Positions 45,116 through 54,952 of a stretch of 64,000 nucleotides of DNA are shown here, one piece after another. Numbering within the stretch: the stretch's first letter is position 1; each line of letters opens with the position of its first letter. The stretch is from an uncultured Roseobacter sp. (GTDB taxonomy: Bacteria > Pseudomonadota > Alphaproteobacteria > Rhodobacterales > Rhodobacteraceae). The position numbers and the translations under genes are program-made. The notes beneath the pieces are model-generated. The model did no database searches and was not told where the DNA came from. It was given only the letters and a program-made list of their open reading frames with translations. The DNA lies in assembly GCA_947488305.1 (NCBI GenBank), contig CANKZM010000003.1, positions 248,001-312,000 of the forward strand. Reading direction: 5' to 3'.

Positions 45116-48100
45116 TTAGCTACACCCCGACGTTCCGCCGCAAGTGTTGCATTTCATGCAGGTGCCGTTGCGCACCAGCGTGTAGTTGCCGCATTCGCCG
45201 CAGGCTTCACCTTCGTAGCCTTGCATCTTGGCTTTGGTGCGGGCGTCCATTTCGACGGTTCCGGTGGTGATCGACGTCGTGGCCATGGCGACGGCCACAT
45301 TGCCGCCCTCGACGGGTGCGATGTTGTCAAAGGTCACCCCCTCCTGCGCCAGTTGCTGACCGCCCTGAAGCACAACCAGTTCCTGCGGCAACCGCTTGCG
45401 CAGATACCCGGTGGAGCTGATTTGTTTCAGCACTTCCAAGGACTTGGAGGCCGCCGTGTCACTCAGTTCAGCAACGTTATCGACACCCTCGTTCTCGCCT
45501 GCGCCCAGATCATCAAAGGAATGACCCTCTGGCTGCACATGAGCAAGGTCCGTGCGATCCAGATAGCTGACCGCGAGCTCCCGGAACACATAGTCAAGGA
45601 TCGACGTCGCATTCTTGATCGTCTCATTGCCCTGCACCATGCCCGCAGGCTCAAACTTGGTGAAGGTGAAGGCGTCAACGAACTCCTCCAGCGGCACGCC
45701 GTATTGCAGGCCGACAGAGACCGCGATGGCAAAGTTGTTCATCATCGCGCGGAAGCCCGCACCCTCTTTGTGCATGTCGATGAAAATCTCGCCAAGATTG
45801 CCATCTTCGTATTCGCCGGTGCGCAGGTAGACCTTGTGCCCACCAACAATGGCCTTTTGCGTGTAACCCTTGCGCCGCTGAGGCATTTTTTCGCGGTGTG
45901 ATTTGACGATCTCTTTGACGATGATCTTTTCGACCACCTTCTCGGCGAGCACGGCCGCCTTTTCATGCGCATTGCCTGTTTCCAGAACTTCCTGCGCGTC
46001 CTCGTCATCTTCCACCAATGCTGCGGCCAGCGGCTGGCTGAGCTTGGAGCCGTCACGATAGAGCGCGTTGGCTTTCACACCCAGCGACCAGCTGAGCTCA
46101 TACGCCTTTTGGCAGTCCTCAATCGTCGCGTCATTCGGCATGTTGATCGTCTTGGAGATCGCACCGGAAATGAACGATTGTGCGGCGGCCATCATGTGGA
46201 TGTGGCTGTCAACGGAAAGATACCGCTTGCCCTTCTTGCCGCACGGATTGGCGCAGTCAAAGATCGGCAAATGCTCGTCTTTTAGGAAGGGAGCGCCTTC
46301 CAGTGTCATCGTCCCGCACACGTGATCGTTGGCTGCTTCGATGTCCTTTTTCGAGAACCCGAGATGCTTGAGAAGATCAAAGGTCGGATCGTTCAGCTTT
46401 TCAGTCGGGATCCCAAGCACTTGCGTGCAGAACTCTTCACCCAGTGTCCATTGGTTGAAGACAAAGCGGATGTCGAAGGCCGAGGCCAGTGCTGCATCTA
46501 CTTTGGCCAACTCGTTGGCCCCAAAGCCATGACCTGCCAATGTCGTATGGTTGATCCCCGGGGCATTGCCGATGGAGCCGTGCCCAACCGCATAAGCGAT
46601 GATCTCTTCGATCTGCGCTGATCCGTAGCCGAGCTTTTCAAGCGCTGCAGGCACCGACTGGTTGATGATCTTGAAGTATCCGCCACCGGCAAGCTTCTTG
46701 AACTTGACCAGCGCGAAATCTGGCTCGATCCCTGTGGTGTCACAGTCCATGACCAGACCGATCGTGCCGGTGGGGGCGATCACCGTGGCCTGCGCATTGC
46801 GGTAGCCGTAGCGCTCTCCAAGCTCAAGCGCCTGATCCCAGGCCCCTCGCGCCACTTCAATCAGCCGTGCGTCCGGGCAGGACTTGTAGTCCAGCGGCAC
46901 CGGGTTCACTGCCAGTTTCTCGTAGCCACCCACCTTACCATAGGCTGCGTGCCGGTGGTTGCGGATGACCCGCAGCATGTGGTCCGCGTTATTGCGATAG
47001 CCCGGGAAGGCTCCCAGCTCGCCCGCCATTTCCGCAGATGTCGCGTATGCAACGCCGGTCATGACGGCTGTCAATGCGCCGCACATCGCACGCCCCTCGG
47101 CGCTGTCGTAGCTGTAGCCCATGTTCATCAGCAAACCGCCGATGTTGGCATACCCCAGACCGAGCGTCCGATAGTCATAGGAACGTTGTGCAATCTCCTT
47201 CGAGGGAAACTGCGCCATCATCACCGAGATCTCCAGCGTCACTGTCCAGAGGCGGGAGGCGTGCATGTAGTCCTCGATCTGGAACTCACCTTCCTTGAGG
47301 AAGGTCAACAGGTTCATCGATGCGAGGTTACAGGCGGTGTCATCAAGGAACATGTATTCCGAGCACGGGTTTGAGCCGCGAATTTCGCCATCCGCCGGGC
47401 AAGTATGCCATTCGTTGACAGTGTCGTGATACTGGATGCCCGGATCCGCACAGGCCCAGGCAGCATGACCAACCTTTTCCCACAGGTCACGTGCCTTGAT
47501 GGTCTTGGTAACCTTGCCATCGACCCGGTTGATCAACTCCCAATCCGCATCTTTTTCCACGGCTGTCAGGAACGCGTTTGTCACCCGGATGGAGTTGTTG
47601 GAGTTCTGGCCTGAAACGGAATTGTAAGCCTCGGAGTCCCAATCGGTGTCATAGGTCGGGAACTCGATTGCTGTATGGCCCTGCTTGGCATAGTCCAGCA
47701 CGCGCTTGACGTAAGTCTCCGGGATCGCGACCTTTTTCGCCTCTCGGATGGCTTTTTTCAACGCGTCATTCTTGGCGGGATCGTAGGCGTCTTCAAGCGC
47801 ACCGTCCCATTCCTTGATTGCCGCAAACAGAAGGTTGAGCTTTTGCTCGTGCATCTTGGAGCCCGCAACGATGCTCGCCACTTTCTGCTCTTCAACGACC
47901 TTCCAATTGATGAAGTCTTCGATGTCCGGGTGATCCGCGTCGACAATGACCATCTTGGCCGCACGGCGCGTGGTTCCGCCGGATTTAATCGCCCCCGCTG
48001 CCCGGTCGCCAATCTTGAGAAAGCCCATCAGACCTGAAGATTTGCCACCACCTGACAACCCTTCCCCTTCACCGCGCAGGGAGGAAAAGTTTGTGCCTGT

Positions 48101-48766
48101 ACCAGATCCGTATTTGAACAGACGTGCCTCACGGACCCAGAGATCCATGATGCCACCATCGTTGACCAGATCGTCAGAGACCGATTGGATGAAGCAAGCA
48201 TGCGGCTGTGGGTGCTCATAGGAGGACTTCGACTTTGTCAGCTTGCCGGTCTTGTAATCAACGTAGTGATGGCCCTGTGCCGGTCCGTCGATGCCATAAG
48301 CCCAGTGAAGGCCGGTGTTGAACCACTGCGGGCTGTTCGGAGCGGCGCGCTGGCTTGCAAGCATATGGCGCATCTCGTCGAAATAGCTCTGCGCGTCCTC
48401 TTCAGTGGAAAAATAGCCGCCCTTCCAGCCCCAATAGGTCCAGGCACCGGCGAGACGATCAAAGACCTGCTTGGAAGACGTTTCGCCGCCCATTTCGGCC
48501 CCATCCACCGGCACCGAGCGCCACAAAAACTCTGGAACGCCTTTTTCCTTTACTCTCCGCGTCTTGCTGGGCACGCCTGCTTTGCGAAAGTACTTCTGCG
48601 CAATGACGTCGCTCGCAACCTGGCTCCACGACGAAGGGACCTCTACCTCATCGAGTCGAAACACAACCGTCCCGTCGGGGTTCCGAATCTCCGATGCGGT
48701 GTTGATGAAATCAAGATCGGCATAGGCGTCTTGGCCGGCCTTTGTGAATTTGCGTTCAATTTTCAT
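45116..48766 (-). CDS. nrdJ: Vitamin B12-dependent (class II) ribonucleotide reductase
   Basis: 1216 residues, the long class II form. Substrate/active-site block [22 protein letters not shown] (~440-461) and [21 protein letters not shown] (~645), then a C-terminal TSCPD-type part and a Cys-rich zinc ribbon ending [20 protein letters not shown]. It makes deoxynucleotides from ribonucleoside di/triphosphates using adenosylcobalamin, with or without oxygen. Regulation: an NrdR-like box lies ~200 bp upstream. No cobalamin riboswitch box was found in the long upstream region. Confidence 0.97.
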   Translation of the reverse strand: MKIERKFTKAGQDAYADLDFINTASEIRNPDGTVVFRLDEVEVPSSWSQVASDVIAQKYFRKAGVPSKTRRVKEKGVPEFLWRSVPVDGAEMGGETSSKQVFDRLAGAWTYWGWKGGYFSTEEDAQSYFDEMRHMLASQRAAPNSPQWFNTGLHWAYGIDGPAQGHHYVDYKTGKLTKSKSSYEHPQPHACFIQSVSDDLVNDGGIMDLWVREARLFKYGSGTGTNFSSLRGEGEGLSGGGKSSGLMGFLKIGDRAAGAIKSGGTTRRAAKMVIVDADHPDIEDFINWKVVEEQKVASIVAGSKMHEQKLNLLFAAIKEWDGALEDAYDPAKNDALKKAIREAKKVAIPETYVKRVLDYAKQGHTAIEFPTYDTDWDSEAYNSVSGQNSNNSIRVTNAFLTAVEKDADWELINRVDGKVTKTIKARDLWEKVGHAAWACADPGIQYHDTVNEWHTCPADGEIRGSNPCSEYMFLDDTACNLASMNLLTFLKEGEFQIEDYMHASRLWTVTLEISVMMAQFPSKEIAQRSYDYRTLGLGYANIGGLLMNMGYSYDSAEGRAMCGALTAVMTGVAYATSAEMAGELGAFPGYRNNADHMLRVIRNHRHAAYGKVGGYEKLAVNPVPLDYKSCPDARLIEVARGAWDQALELGERYGYRNAQATVIAPTGTIGLVMDCDTTGIEPDFALVKFKKLAGGGYFKIINQSVPAALEKLGYGSAQIEEIIAYAVGHGSIGNAPGINHTTLAGHGFGANELAKVDAALASAFDIRFVFNQWTLGEEFCTQVLGIPTEKLNDPTFDLLKHLGFSKKDIEAANDHVCGTMTLEGAPFLKDEHLPIFDCANPCGKKGKRYLSVDSHIHMMAAAQSFISGAISKTINMPNDATIEDCQKAYELSWSLGVKANALYRDGSKLSQPLAAALVEDDEDAQEVLETGNAHEKAAVLAEKVVEKIIVKEIVKSHREKMPQRRKGYTQKAIVGGHKVYLRTGEYEDGNLGEIFIDMHKEGAGFRAMMNNFAIAVSVGLQYGVPLEEFVDAFTFTKFEPAGMVQGNETIKNATSILDYVFRELAVSYLDRTDLAHVQPEGHSFDDLGAGENEGVDNVAELSDTAASKSLEVLKQISSTGYLRKRLPQELVVLQGGQQLAQEGVTFDNIAPVEGGNVAVAMATTSITTGTVEMDARTKAKMQGYEGEACGECGNYTLVRNGTCMKCNTCGGTSGCS

Positions 48767-48963
48767 TTGCGCTGCCTCGTATTCAGCTTCTTCAACCCTA
48801 GAGATCCACTATCTGTGCAGTGCAATCCCCGCCATTCGCCATCAGTTCAAAGTCAACAGTGCCTCGCCCGCAAAAGCGGTGAACGCCTTTGCAGAATTAG
48901 TTTGGGATCAATACTGTGATCGTCTGTCGTCCCTGCCCCGTCGATCCACCCTAGAGCGTTTGA

Positions 48964-48979
48964 CCACTATATGTTGTGG
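48964..48979. promoter_or_regulatory. NrdR box upstream of nrdJ
   Basis: CCACTATATGTTGTGG matches the 16-bp NrdR consensus (acaCwAtATaTwGtgt) at most positions, including the C, the A-x-A-T core and GTG. NrdR represses ribonucleotide reductase genes. A second box one NrdR spacing away is at best partial (around 48996). Confidence 0.65.
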
Positions 48980-49113
48980 CAGTATCGTCGGCCCGCACAA
49001 CCTGACGTATCCAGGCCTAATGGGTCAACGCATTTTTTATACTTTTTTTGCAACTTACCGACTTGACGGATGGGTAGTTTTGAGCAGCCCACGCTGTGGT
49101 GCGATTCAACAAA

Positions 49114-49128
49114 TTAACAGCGGGTTAA
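49114..49128. promoter_or_regulatory. CtrA-type binding site
   Basis: Exact TTAA-N7-TTAA (TTAACAGCGGGTTAA), the full CtrA site of alphaproteobacteria, ~350 bp upstream of nrdJ. CtrA links to cell cycle, motility and gene transfer agents in this order. Confidence 0.5.
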
Positions 49129-49410
49129 TATCCCCAACCAAGGGTTGCGGAGCCGTTTTTGGGATGATTAGAATTTTCTTAGCAAATAGGCGCGTTTAGG
49201 CCGACTGGCTCAGGTTTTGCATTAGCTTCTCCACAAGGCCAAGCCAAATAGGCTCCAATCAAAGACGGGTTTTACAAAAAACGCACAGGCCTTAACCTTA
49301 TTCACGTAGTGTTACAGTTTTGTGGCGGTGAGGCCACATCCAAGCAGAGCTGCCCCGCTATATATGGGGAGGTAGGTCGGTTCTGATACAAAATGCCACA
49401 AGATGTAGTA

Positions 49411-49439
49411 AAATAAAAAAGCACCCCGAGGGGTGCTTT
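49411..49439 (-). terminator. Terminator of tRNA-Pro
   Basis: Minus strand: GCACCCC/GGGGTGC stem with flanking AAA/TTT pairs, followed by TTTATTTT, just after the tRNA. Confidence 0.88.
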
Positions 49440-49444
49440 ATTGG

Positions 49445-49521
49445 TGGTCGGAGCGAGAGGATTCGAACCTCCGACCCCCTGTACCCAAAACAGGTGCGCT
49501 ACCAGGCTGCGCCACGCTCCG
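49445..49521 (-). tRNA. tRNA-Pro (TGG)
   Basis: 77 nt. Acceptor CGGAGCG pairs with CGCTCCG, then A and encoded CCA. Anticodon stem CCTGT/ACAGG with loop TTTGGGT gives TGG; T loop GTTCGAATC. Confidence 0.97.
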
Positions 49522-49562
49522 ACTTGCGTCTCTTTAGACCGCCTTTTGCGGTTTGAAAACCC

Positions 49563-50024
49563 CTAACAAGGCCAGGCTGCTTCTGTTTGATCAAAACTTG
49601 GATGTTGCAACACATCTCCTTCGTCGATCCCCAACCTTTTTGCCAAGCCCCCATTGATTTCGAGCACATGGGTTAGCCCACGCCCGCCAGGAATGGGGGT
49701 TTCGTCCAATGGCTGCGCCTGATGGTGGATATGGCGGATCACCCCTTTGGGATCCACGAAGATCATATCAAGCGGGATAAGCGTGTTCCGCATCCAGAAC
49801 GACAACGACTGCGGCCGAGGATACACAAACAGCATCCCAGCAGAACTGGCCAACGTCTCCCGGAGCATCAAACCCGTGGCGCGTTCTTTCTCGTCATCGG
49901 CAACTTCAACGGAAAAGCGGGCACTGCCAAACTCACCCTTTAAATAGACAACCGCGTCTGAACAGTTTTGCGCCCACGCCGCCTGCCCCAGAAAAAGCCA
50001 GACGAGAACCGTTCGCGAAATCAT
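49563..50024 (-). CDS. DUF192 exported protein
   Basis: 153 residues. Signal peptide MISRTVLVWLFLGQAAWAQ, then FSVEVADDEKERATGLMLRE, GMLFVYPRPQSLSFWMRNTLIPLDMIFVD and LEINGGLAKRLGIDEGDVL, the DUF192 pattern. Small periplasmic beta-rich protein; function unknown. Its ATG overlaps the end of the cold-shock gene (ATGA), so the two are coupled. Confidence 0.9.
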   Translation of the reverse strand: MISRTVLVWLFLGQAAWAQNCSDAVVYLKGEFGSARFSVEVADDEKERATGLMLRETLASSAGMLFVYPRPQSLSFWMRNTLIPLDMIFVDPKGVIRHIHHQAQPLDETPIPGGRGLTHVLEINGGLAKRLGIDEGDVLQHPSFDQTEAAWPC

Positions 50025-50557
50025 TCGCCTGATGATTCCAATGCTGCTTCCCAGGCGAATACTTCCGCAGCCATGTGACCGCGCTTACCTTCGATGACCC
50101 GCAAGGCCAAAGCTTCGCCCGGAGCGAGATCGGACAAGCCAGAGCGACGCAATACTTCCATATGCAGGAAGATGTCGTCTCGCTTGCCAAAGACATTGGC
50201 GAAGCCAAATCCCTTGCCCTTGTCGAACCATTTTACCCGCGCTGGCTCCAGCGGCGCTGCGGCAACTACGGCGGGATCCATGGCGGCGATGTCAGAAAGT
50301 CCGACCGAATCATCCGTGGCCGGAGGCAAAAGCGACAACACCTGTGTCGCCTGAACACCGCGATCCGTGCGCTGAACCTCAAGTTCAACGCGGGCCCCGT
50401 CTGCAACCGAACTCTGTCCGAAATTGCGCAAGACGTTAACGTGCAAAAGAATATCTGGACCGCCCGCATCGGATACGACGAAGCCGAAACCCTTGACCGG
50501 ATCAAACCATTTAACCACCCCTATCACGGGGTTCGTTGTTTCCATGGAATCGTTCAC
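50021..50557 (-). CDS. Protein with two cold-shock domains
   Basis: 178 residues. Two cold-shock domains: first ~11-76 with GVVKWFDPVKGFGFVVSD (RNP1-like KGFGFV), second ~107-170 with ARVKWFDKGKGFGFANV. Each has the aromatic RNA/ssDNA-binding face. Tandem-CSD proteins of Rhodobacterales bind nucleic acid and may act in cold or stress. Start is GTG 50557 (GAGAA in front) or ATG 50545. Divergent from the orphan plus-strand unit at 50714-50798. Confidence 0.93.
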   Translation of the reverse strand: MNDSMETTNPVIGVVKWFDPVKGFGFVVSDAGGPDILLHVNVLRNFGQSSVADGARVELEVQRTDRGVQATQVLSLLPPATDDSVGLSDIAAMDPAVVAAAPLEPARVKWFDKGKGFGFANVFGKRDDIFLHMEVLRRSGLSDLAPGEALALRVIEGKRGHMAAEVFAWEAALESSGE

Positions 50558-50713
50558 TTACTGTTCTCGCCGGTTCAACATACGCGGTATCGAAACATTC
50601 TTGCGCGAAAGAGTATCACCTAATCAAGCTAAAAGATTAACAAATTTTCTCTTGGACCGTTTTTTTTTGCACACGAAATACGGGAAGTATCACGCTTTTG
50701 TGAAGGTATAGCA

Positions 50714-50770
50714 ATGAAGTCCTTGGAAAAAATGTATTCGCTTTTTACCTTGCCTGATCTGAAACAATAA
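50714..50770 (+). CDS. Possible 18-residue ORF before an orphan terminator
   Basis: ATG 50714 has AAGG 8 nt before it; the ORF reads MKSLEKMYSLFTLPDLKQ and stops, and a plus-strand terminator starts 7 bp later. Either a tiny gene or simply part of a small RNA. Coding nature not proven. Confidence 0.4.
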   Translation: MKSLEKMYSLFTLPDLKQ

Positions 50771-50776
50771 GTCGCT

Positions 50777-50798
50777 GCACAGATTCTGTGCGTTTTTT
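50777..50798 (+). terminator. Plus-strand terminator with no annotated gene before it
   Basis: GCACAG-ATT-CTGTGC then G and six T. No T run on the minus strand, so it ends plus-strand transcription from the region 50560-50770, where no ordinary gene exists. TTGGAC (50652-50657) could be a -35 box of that transcript. Confidence 0.8.
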
Positions 50799-50841
50799 CA
50801 CATTTGCGTCAACGGGCCGCTTTCCTGGCCACCGGATGGAT

Positions 50842-51462
50842 TCAGGGGTTCAACCGTGTAACCGACCACGCATCCTCGGGAGTTTCACGGCGCCAAACGT
50901 ACCGGTCGTGCAGTCGAAATTCCCCATCAGCCCAAAACTCGATTTCAACTGGTACTATTCGATACCCGCCCCAGAACGGTGGTCGTTTTGGGTTCGGCCC
51001 GTGTTTTGCAGTCACTTTCGCGACCTCGGCCATCAATGAGGCGCGGCTGCTCAACGGCTTCGACTGCTGCGACGCCCATGCACCGAGACGACTCTTGAGT
51101 GATCTGCTTGCAAAATAGGTGTCCGCGGTTGGTCCGTCCTCTCGGGTCACGATGCCGCGCGCGCGTATCTGACGCCGAAGACTCTTCCAGTGCATTACAA
51201 ACGCCGCCTTGCCGGCGTGGTCGAGCTCTCGTGCTTTCGCGCTTTCATAGTTGGTGTAGAAGACGAAGCTTTCATCTTCCACGTCCTTAAGCAAAACCAT
51301 CCTAACGTTGGGCATCCCGTCGCTGTCCACAGTACTCAGGGCCATCGCGTTAGGATCGTTGATCTCGGAGCCCTCGGCCTCGGCCAACCAGGAACGTGCA
51401 ATCTCAAAAGGGTTATCGCCCGCAAATTTCCCAGTTCTTTTGTCCATCGGTGTCTCGCGCAT
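50842..51462 (-). CDS. pdxH: Pyridoxamine 5'-phosphate oxidase
   Basis: 206 residues. [22 protein letters not shown], then [22 protein letters not shown] (FMN-binding strand), [21 protein letters not shown] and the C-terminal [17 protein letters not shown] and WSVTRLNP are PdxH blocks. Oxidises PNP/PMP to PLP with FMN. Start ATG 51462 (AGAAG in front) is preferred over longer open frame. PLP is used by several enzymes in the window. Confidence 0.95.
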   Translation of the reverse strand: MRETPMDKRTGKFAGDNPFEIARSWLAEAEGSEINDPNAMALSTVDSDGMPNVRMVLLKDVEDESFVFYTNYESAKARELDHAGKAAFVMHWKSLRRQIRARGIVTREDGPTADTYFASRSLKSRLGAWASQQSKPLSSRASLMAEVAKVTAKHGPNPKRPPFWGGYRIVPVEIEFWADGEFRLHDRYVWRRETPEDAWSVTRLNP

Positions 51463-51633
51463 TGTACTTCTTTGAACCGAGAGGTGATTGAAATTCGACA
51501 AAGGTCAAGGGCCATGCGTAGGGCGCAGCCGTCCATCAATGGCCAAAATGCTTAACCCGGCGACCTTGATGGGTTTGGCCCAATCGCCTAAAGAGCAATT
51601 CAAAGAGATTATTCCGCGTATTGAGGAAACTTC

Positions 51634-52440
51634 ATGTCGAACACGCTAATGGCCGGAAAAAGAGGCCTGATCATGGGTCTCGCTAACGACAAATCAATTG
51701 CTTGGGGCATCGCCAAAGCTTGCGCTGACGCGGGGGCCGACTTGGCGTTTTCCTACCAGGGGGAAGCGTTAAAAAAACGTGTAGGCCCTCTGGCCGAGCA
51801 GTTGGGCAGCAACATTGTGCTTCCCTGTGATGTCGGCGACGAAGCCTCAATGGACGAGTTGTTTGCTGCATTGAAGGAAAAGTGGGGTACACTCGATTTC
51901 ATCGTGCATGCTATTGGTTTTTCCGACAAATCGGAACTGCGTGGGCGATATGTCGATACGTCTCGCGCCAATTTCGCCATGTCGATGGATATCTCAGTCT
52001 ACTCTTTTACCGCAGTCGTCCAGCGCGCGGAAAAGATGATGAACCCCGGCGGCTCGTGCCTGACGTTGACTTACTACGGGGCAGAAAAGGTCATGCCTCA
52101 CTACAACGTCATGGGTGTCGCAAAGGCAGCACTGGAAGCGTCAGTGCAGTATCTCGCCGAAGATCTCGGCAAGGATGGCATCCGGGTCAACGCGATCTCA
52201 GCAGGTCCGATAAAGACTTTGGCGGCATCCGGCATCGGTGATTTTCGCTACATCATGAAATGGAACGAATATAACTCGCCCTTACGTCGCAACGTGACAA
52301 CCGAAGATGTTGGCAAAGCGGCCCTCTTCCTGTTGTCAGATCTGGGGTCGGGCACGACAGGTGAGAACCTGCATGTAGATGCGGGTTACCATGTGGTTGG
52401 CATGAAGGCGGTGGATGCGCCGGATATGAGCAAGGAATAG
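51634..52440 (+). CDS. fabI: Enoyl-ACP reductase (NADH) FabI
   Basis: 268 residues. FabI-type Rossmann start GLIMGLANDKSIAWGIAKAC (~11-30), HAIGFSDKSELRGRYVDTSR (~91-110), and the Tyr-x6-Lys pair in VMPHYNVMGVAKAALE (~152-167). Last reduction step of fatty-acid elongation; target of triclosan in the family. First of the fabI-lysE-gpt group (gaps of 4 bp). Confidence 0.96.
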   Translation: MSNTLMAGKRGLIMGLANDKSIAWGIAKACADAGADLAFSYQGEALKKRVGPLAEQLGSNIVLPCDVGDEASMDELFAALKEKWGTLDFIVHAIGFSDKSELRGRYVDTSRANFAMSMDISVYSFTAVVQRAEKMMNPGGSCLTLTYYGAEKVMPHYNVMGVAKAALEASVQYLAEDLGKDGIRVNAISAGPIKTLAASGIGDFRYIMKWNEYNSPLRRNVTTEDVGKAALFLLSDLGSGTTGENLHVDAGYHVVGMKAVDAPDMSKE

Positions 52441-52444
52441 ACGG

Positions 52445-53047
52445 TTGAGCGCGGAAAGCCTGCTGGCCTTTAATCTCGTCCTGATGGCCGCGATCGCGAG
52501 CCCGGGCGCTGCGCTGCTCTATTTCATAAAGACCTGTGTCAGCGACGGACGCAAAGCAGGCATCGCAACCGGAATAGGGCTGGGGCTGGCAGCCAGCCTT
52601 TGGACACTGGCGGCACTCCTAGGACTGGAAGGTCTTTTTCGCCTCTTTCCATGGGCTTACACAACCCTGAAGATCGCGGGTGCGCTCTATCTGATCTGGA
52701 TCGCGGTGCAGACATGGCGCGCTGCCAGAGCCCCGATTTCCCTGTCGGCACGTGGATCGGGTCACGCGTTTTGGTCAGGTCTTTTGGTCAACGCCGGCAA
52801 CCCCAAATCAATGCTGTTCGCAGCGGCGGTGATCGTCGTTGTCTTTCCCCAAGGCCTTGCCGGGCCTGAGATAGCATTGATTGTCGCTAATCATCTTGTG
52901 CTGGAAATCGCGTTCTACAGCCTTTTTGCGCTATTGCTTTCCAGCGCGCCCGCGCGTCGCCGGTATCTGAACGCCAAACCTCTGCTGGACCGGATTACAG
53001 CCGGCATTTTGGGCGCACTCGGTCTGCGCCTGCTCTTAGAAAGGTAA
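52445..53047 (+). CDS. LysE/RhtB-family amino-acid exporter
   Basis: 200 residues with six hydrophobic helices. [39 protein letters not shown] and [14 protein letters not shown] are the RhtB pattern; [17 protein letters not shown] supports LysE. TTG start at 52445, 4 bp after fabI. Exports amino acids or homoserine-like compounds; substrate unknown. Confidence 0.88.
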   Translation: MSAESLLAFNLVLMAAIASPGAALLYFIKTCVSDGRKAGIATGIGLGLAASLWTLAALLGLEGLFRLFPWAYTTLKIAGALYLIWIAVQTWRAARAPISLSARGSGHAFWSGLLVNAGNPKSMLFAAAVIVVVFPQGLAGPEIALIVANHLVLEIAFYSLFALLLSSAPARRRYLNAKPLLDRITAGILGALGLRLLLER

Positions 53048-53051
53048 TTAC

Positions 53052-53582
53052 ATGAGCCCCAAGGACCCGAGCCGCCTGCCCCATGAAAAGGGGTTTCACA
53101 TCAGCTGGGATCAGATTCACCGGGACAGCCGCGCTTTGGCCTGGCGGCTAGACGGCCAAGGACCCGATAATGGTGCCTGGCGCGCGATCGTAGCGATCAC
53201 GCGCGGCGGCATGGCCCCAGCGATGATTGTTGCACGGGAACTCGACATTCGCATCGTCGATACGATCTCGGTCATGTCTTACCACTCGGGTGGCGGGAAG
53301 GCCGATCAAAGACGCGACGCGAAGGTGCTCAAGGCACCAAATGACGAGATGATGGGCGACGGCACCGGCATCCTGATCATCGACGATCTGGTGGACAGTG
53401 GCAAAACACTCGAATTGGTGCGCGCCCAATACCCCAAGGCGCATTTTGCCACAGTATACGCGAAGCCTTTGGGCGAGCCTCAGGTAAGCACCTTTATTAC
53501 CGGTGTCAGCCAGGACACATGGATCTTCTTTCCGTGGGACATGGCTTTGCAATATGTTGAGCCTTATCGCGGAACAGACTGA
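53052..53582 (+). CDS. gpt: Xanthine(-guanine) phosphoribosyltransferase
   Basis: 176 residues. [23 protein letters not shown] (~51-73), PRPP-binding [16 protein letters not shown] (~115-130) and TWIFFPWD near the end match bacterial Gpt. Converts xanthine or guanine with PRPP to nucleotide. 4 bp behind lysE gene; terminator follows at once. Confidence 0.93.
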   Translation: MSPKDPSRLPHEKGFHISWDQIHRDSRALAWRLDGQGPDNGAWRAIVAITRGGMAPAMIVARELDIRIVDTISVMSYHSGGGKADQRRDAKVLKAPNDEMMGDGTGILIIDDLVDSGKTLELVRAQYPKAHFATVYAKPLGEPQVSTFITGVSQDTWIFFPWDMALQYVEPYRGTD

Positions 53583-53607
53583 TAAATAGATATTTCATCA
53601 GTTTTTT
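53579..53607 (+). terminator. Terminator of fabI-lysE-gpt
   Basis: CTGAT/ATCAG with an inner AAAT/ATTT pairing, then six T; it overlaps the gpt stop codon. Confidence 0.82.
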
Positions 53608-53692
53608 CACCCAATGACCGGGGTGATAATAAGTCCGCCGGGCGGATGATTGATCCGACGAAACTGAAGCCTGTCATATTGGGATCTGGCGC

Positions 53693-54868
53693 ATGACACA
53701 GACACGTACCTCGAACACTTTTCGCCCGCCGGTCATGGAAGCTCGGCGCTGGATAGAAGGTGTCAGCTTTAGCGCCGACCGGCCATTGATCAACGTCAGC
53801 CAGGCGGCCCCGGTTGATCCGCCCCCGACAGGGTTGCGGCAAGCTATGGCAGAGGCCGCACTCACCCGCGACGACGTGCATCTTTATGGGCCGGTCCTGG
53901 GGTCTTCTGAATTACGCGCTGCCTTGGCTGTAAGAACGGCCGGGCTCTATGGTGGCAACGTAAAGGCCGAGCAGGTTGCGATTACCTCTGGCTGCAACCA
54001 GGCCTTCGCTGCCACCGTCGCGGCGATTTGCGCCGAAGGGGATGAGGTCATCCTGCCCACCCCTTGGTACTTTAACCACAAAATGTGGCTCGACATGTCG
54101 GGTGTGACCTCCATCCCCTTAAAAACGAACAAAGATCTGCTGCCGGATGTCGAGCAGGCCGAATGCCTGATCACAGATCGTACCCGCGCGATCACGCTGG
54201 TGACGCCCAACAATCCGGCAGGCGTGGAATATCCAAGTGATCTGATCAGTGCCTTTCTGGCTCTGGCGCGCAAACACCGTATCGCTTTGATTGTGGATGA
54301 AACCTACCGGGACTTTCACAGCCTGTCCGGTCCTCCACATACCCTGTTTCAAGACCCCACTTGGGACGATACGCTGATCCATCTCTATTCCTTCTCCAAA
54401 GCCTACCGCCTGACGGGTCACCGTGTTGGCGCTATGATTGCATCGTCCGATAGACTGTCTGAGGTCGAGAAATTCCTCGATACAGTGGCGATATGTCCGG
54501 GCCAGATTGGCCAGGCGGCCGCGCTTTGGGGCATGCAGAACCTTGATCAATGGCTCGCCGGGGAACGCGACGAAATACTGGCCCGTCGCGCCGCGATCGA
54601 ATCCGGCGCACCCCAGCTGGAAGCCCTCGGTTGGAAGCTGCTTGGTCTCGGGGCGTATTTTGCCTACTTTGAGCATCCATTTGCGACAAGCTCGACTGAT
54701 CTGGCGCCTCGAATGGTGGCTGAATGCGGTGTTCTGTGTTTGCCAGGGACAATGTTCACACCACCCGATGACCCATCGGGCGCGAGGCAATTGCGCATCG
54801 CATTTGCAAACCTGGATGCGGAGGGGATCGCGGTGCTTTTTGAGCGGCTGTCCGGGCTAAAGGCCTGA
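53693..54868 (+). CDS. PLP-dependent class I/II aminotransferase
   Basis: 391 residues. VAITSGCNQAFAATVAAICAEGDEV (~98), TPNNPAGVEYPSD (~164), IVDETYRDFH (~199) and PLP Lys in YSFSKAYRLTGHRVGAMI (~224). It differs from the 39-kb aminotransferase in sequence. Possibly an aromatic or aspartate-type transaminase; substrate not assigned. Stands between gpt terminator and ppiD. Confidence 0.88.
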   Translation: MTQTRTSNTFRPPVMEARRWIEGVSFSADRPLINVSQAAPVDPPPTGLRQAMAEAALTRDDVHLYGPVLGSSELRAALAVRTAGLYGGNVKAEQVAITSGCNQAFAATVAAICAEGDEVILPTPWYFNHKMWLDMSGVTSIPLKTNKDLLPDVEQAECLITDRTRAITLVTPNNPAGVEYPSDLISAFLALARKHRIALIVDETYRDFHSLSGPPHTLFQDPTWDDTLIHLYSFSKAYRLTGHRVGAMIASSDRLSEVEKFLDTVAICPGQIGQAAALWGMQNLDQWLAGERDEILARRAAIESGAPQLEALGWKLLGLGAYFAYFEHPFATSSTDLAPRMVAECGVLCLPGTMFTPPDDPSGARQLRIAFANLDAEGIAVLFERLSGLKA

Positions 54869-54952
54869 ACCGCCACTAGCTCTTGCTCCTGCCCCCATCC
54901 CCGCATAGATAGGCGTGAAACGCGCAAAAAAGATGCACTTCAGGGGATCACC

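Larger units (their letters stand above)
48767..49410 (-). other. Long upstream region of nrdJ
   Basis: About 640 bp with no credible gene. It holds an NrdR-like box (48964-48979), an exact CtrA-type site (49114-49128), a hairpin at 48870-48892 (GCAAA..GCG/CGC..TTTGC) and AT-rich runs (49031-49048). One plus-strand open frame (48744-49199) is antisense to the nrdJ start and not believed. Confidence 0.6.

Noticed and set aside
48744-49199. 151-codon plus-strand open frame over the nrdJ start
   Set aside because: Antisense to the nrdJ N-terminus and its upstream region; no domain, no ribosome site.
48767-49410. Cobalamin riboswitch for nrdJ
   Set aside because: Looked for the conserved B12 box on the minus strand and found none.
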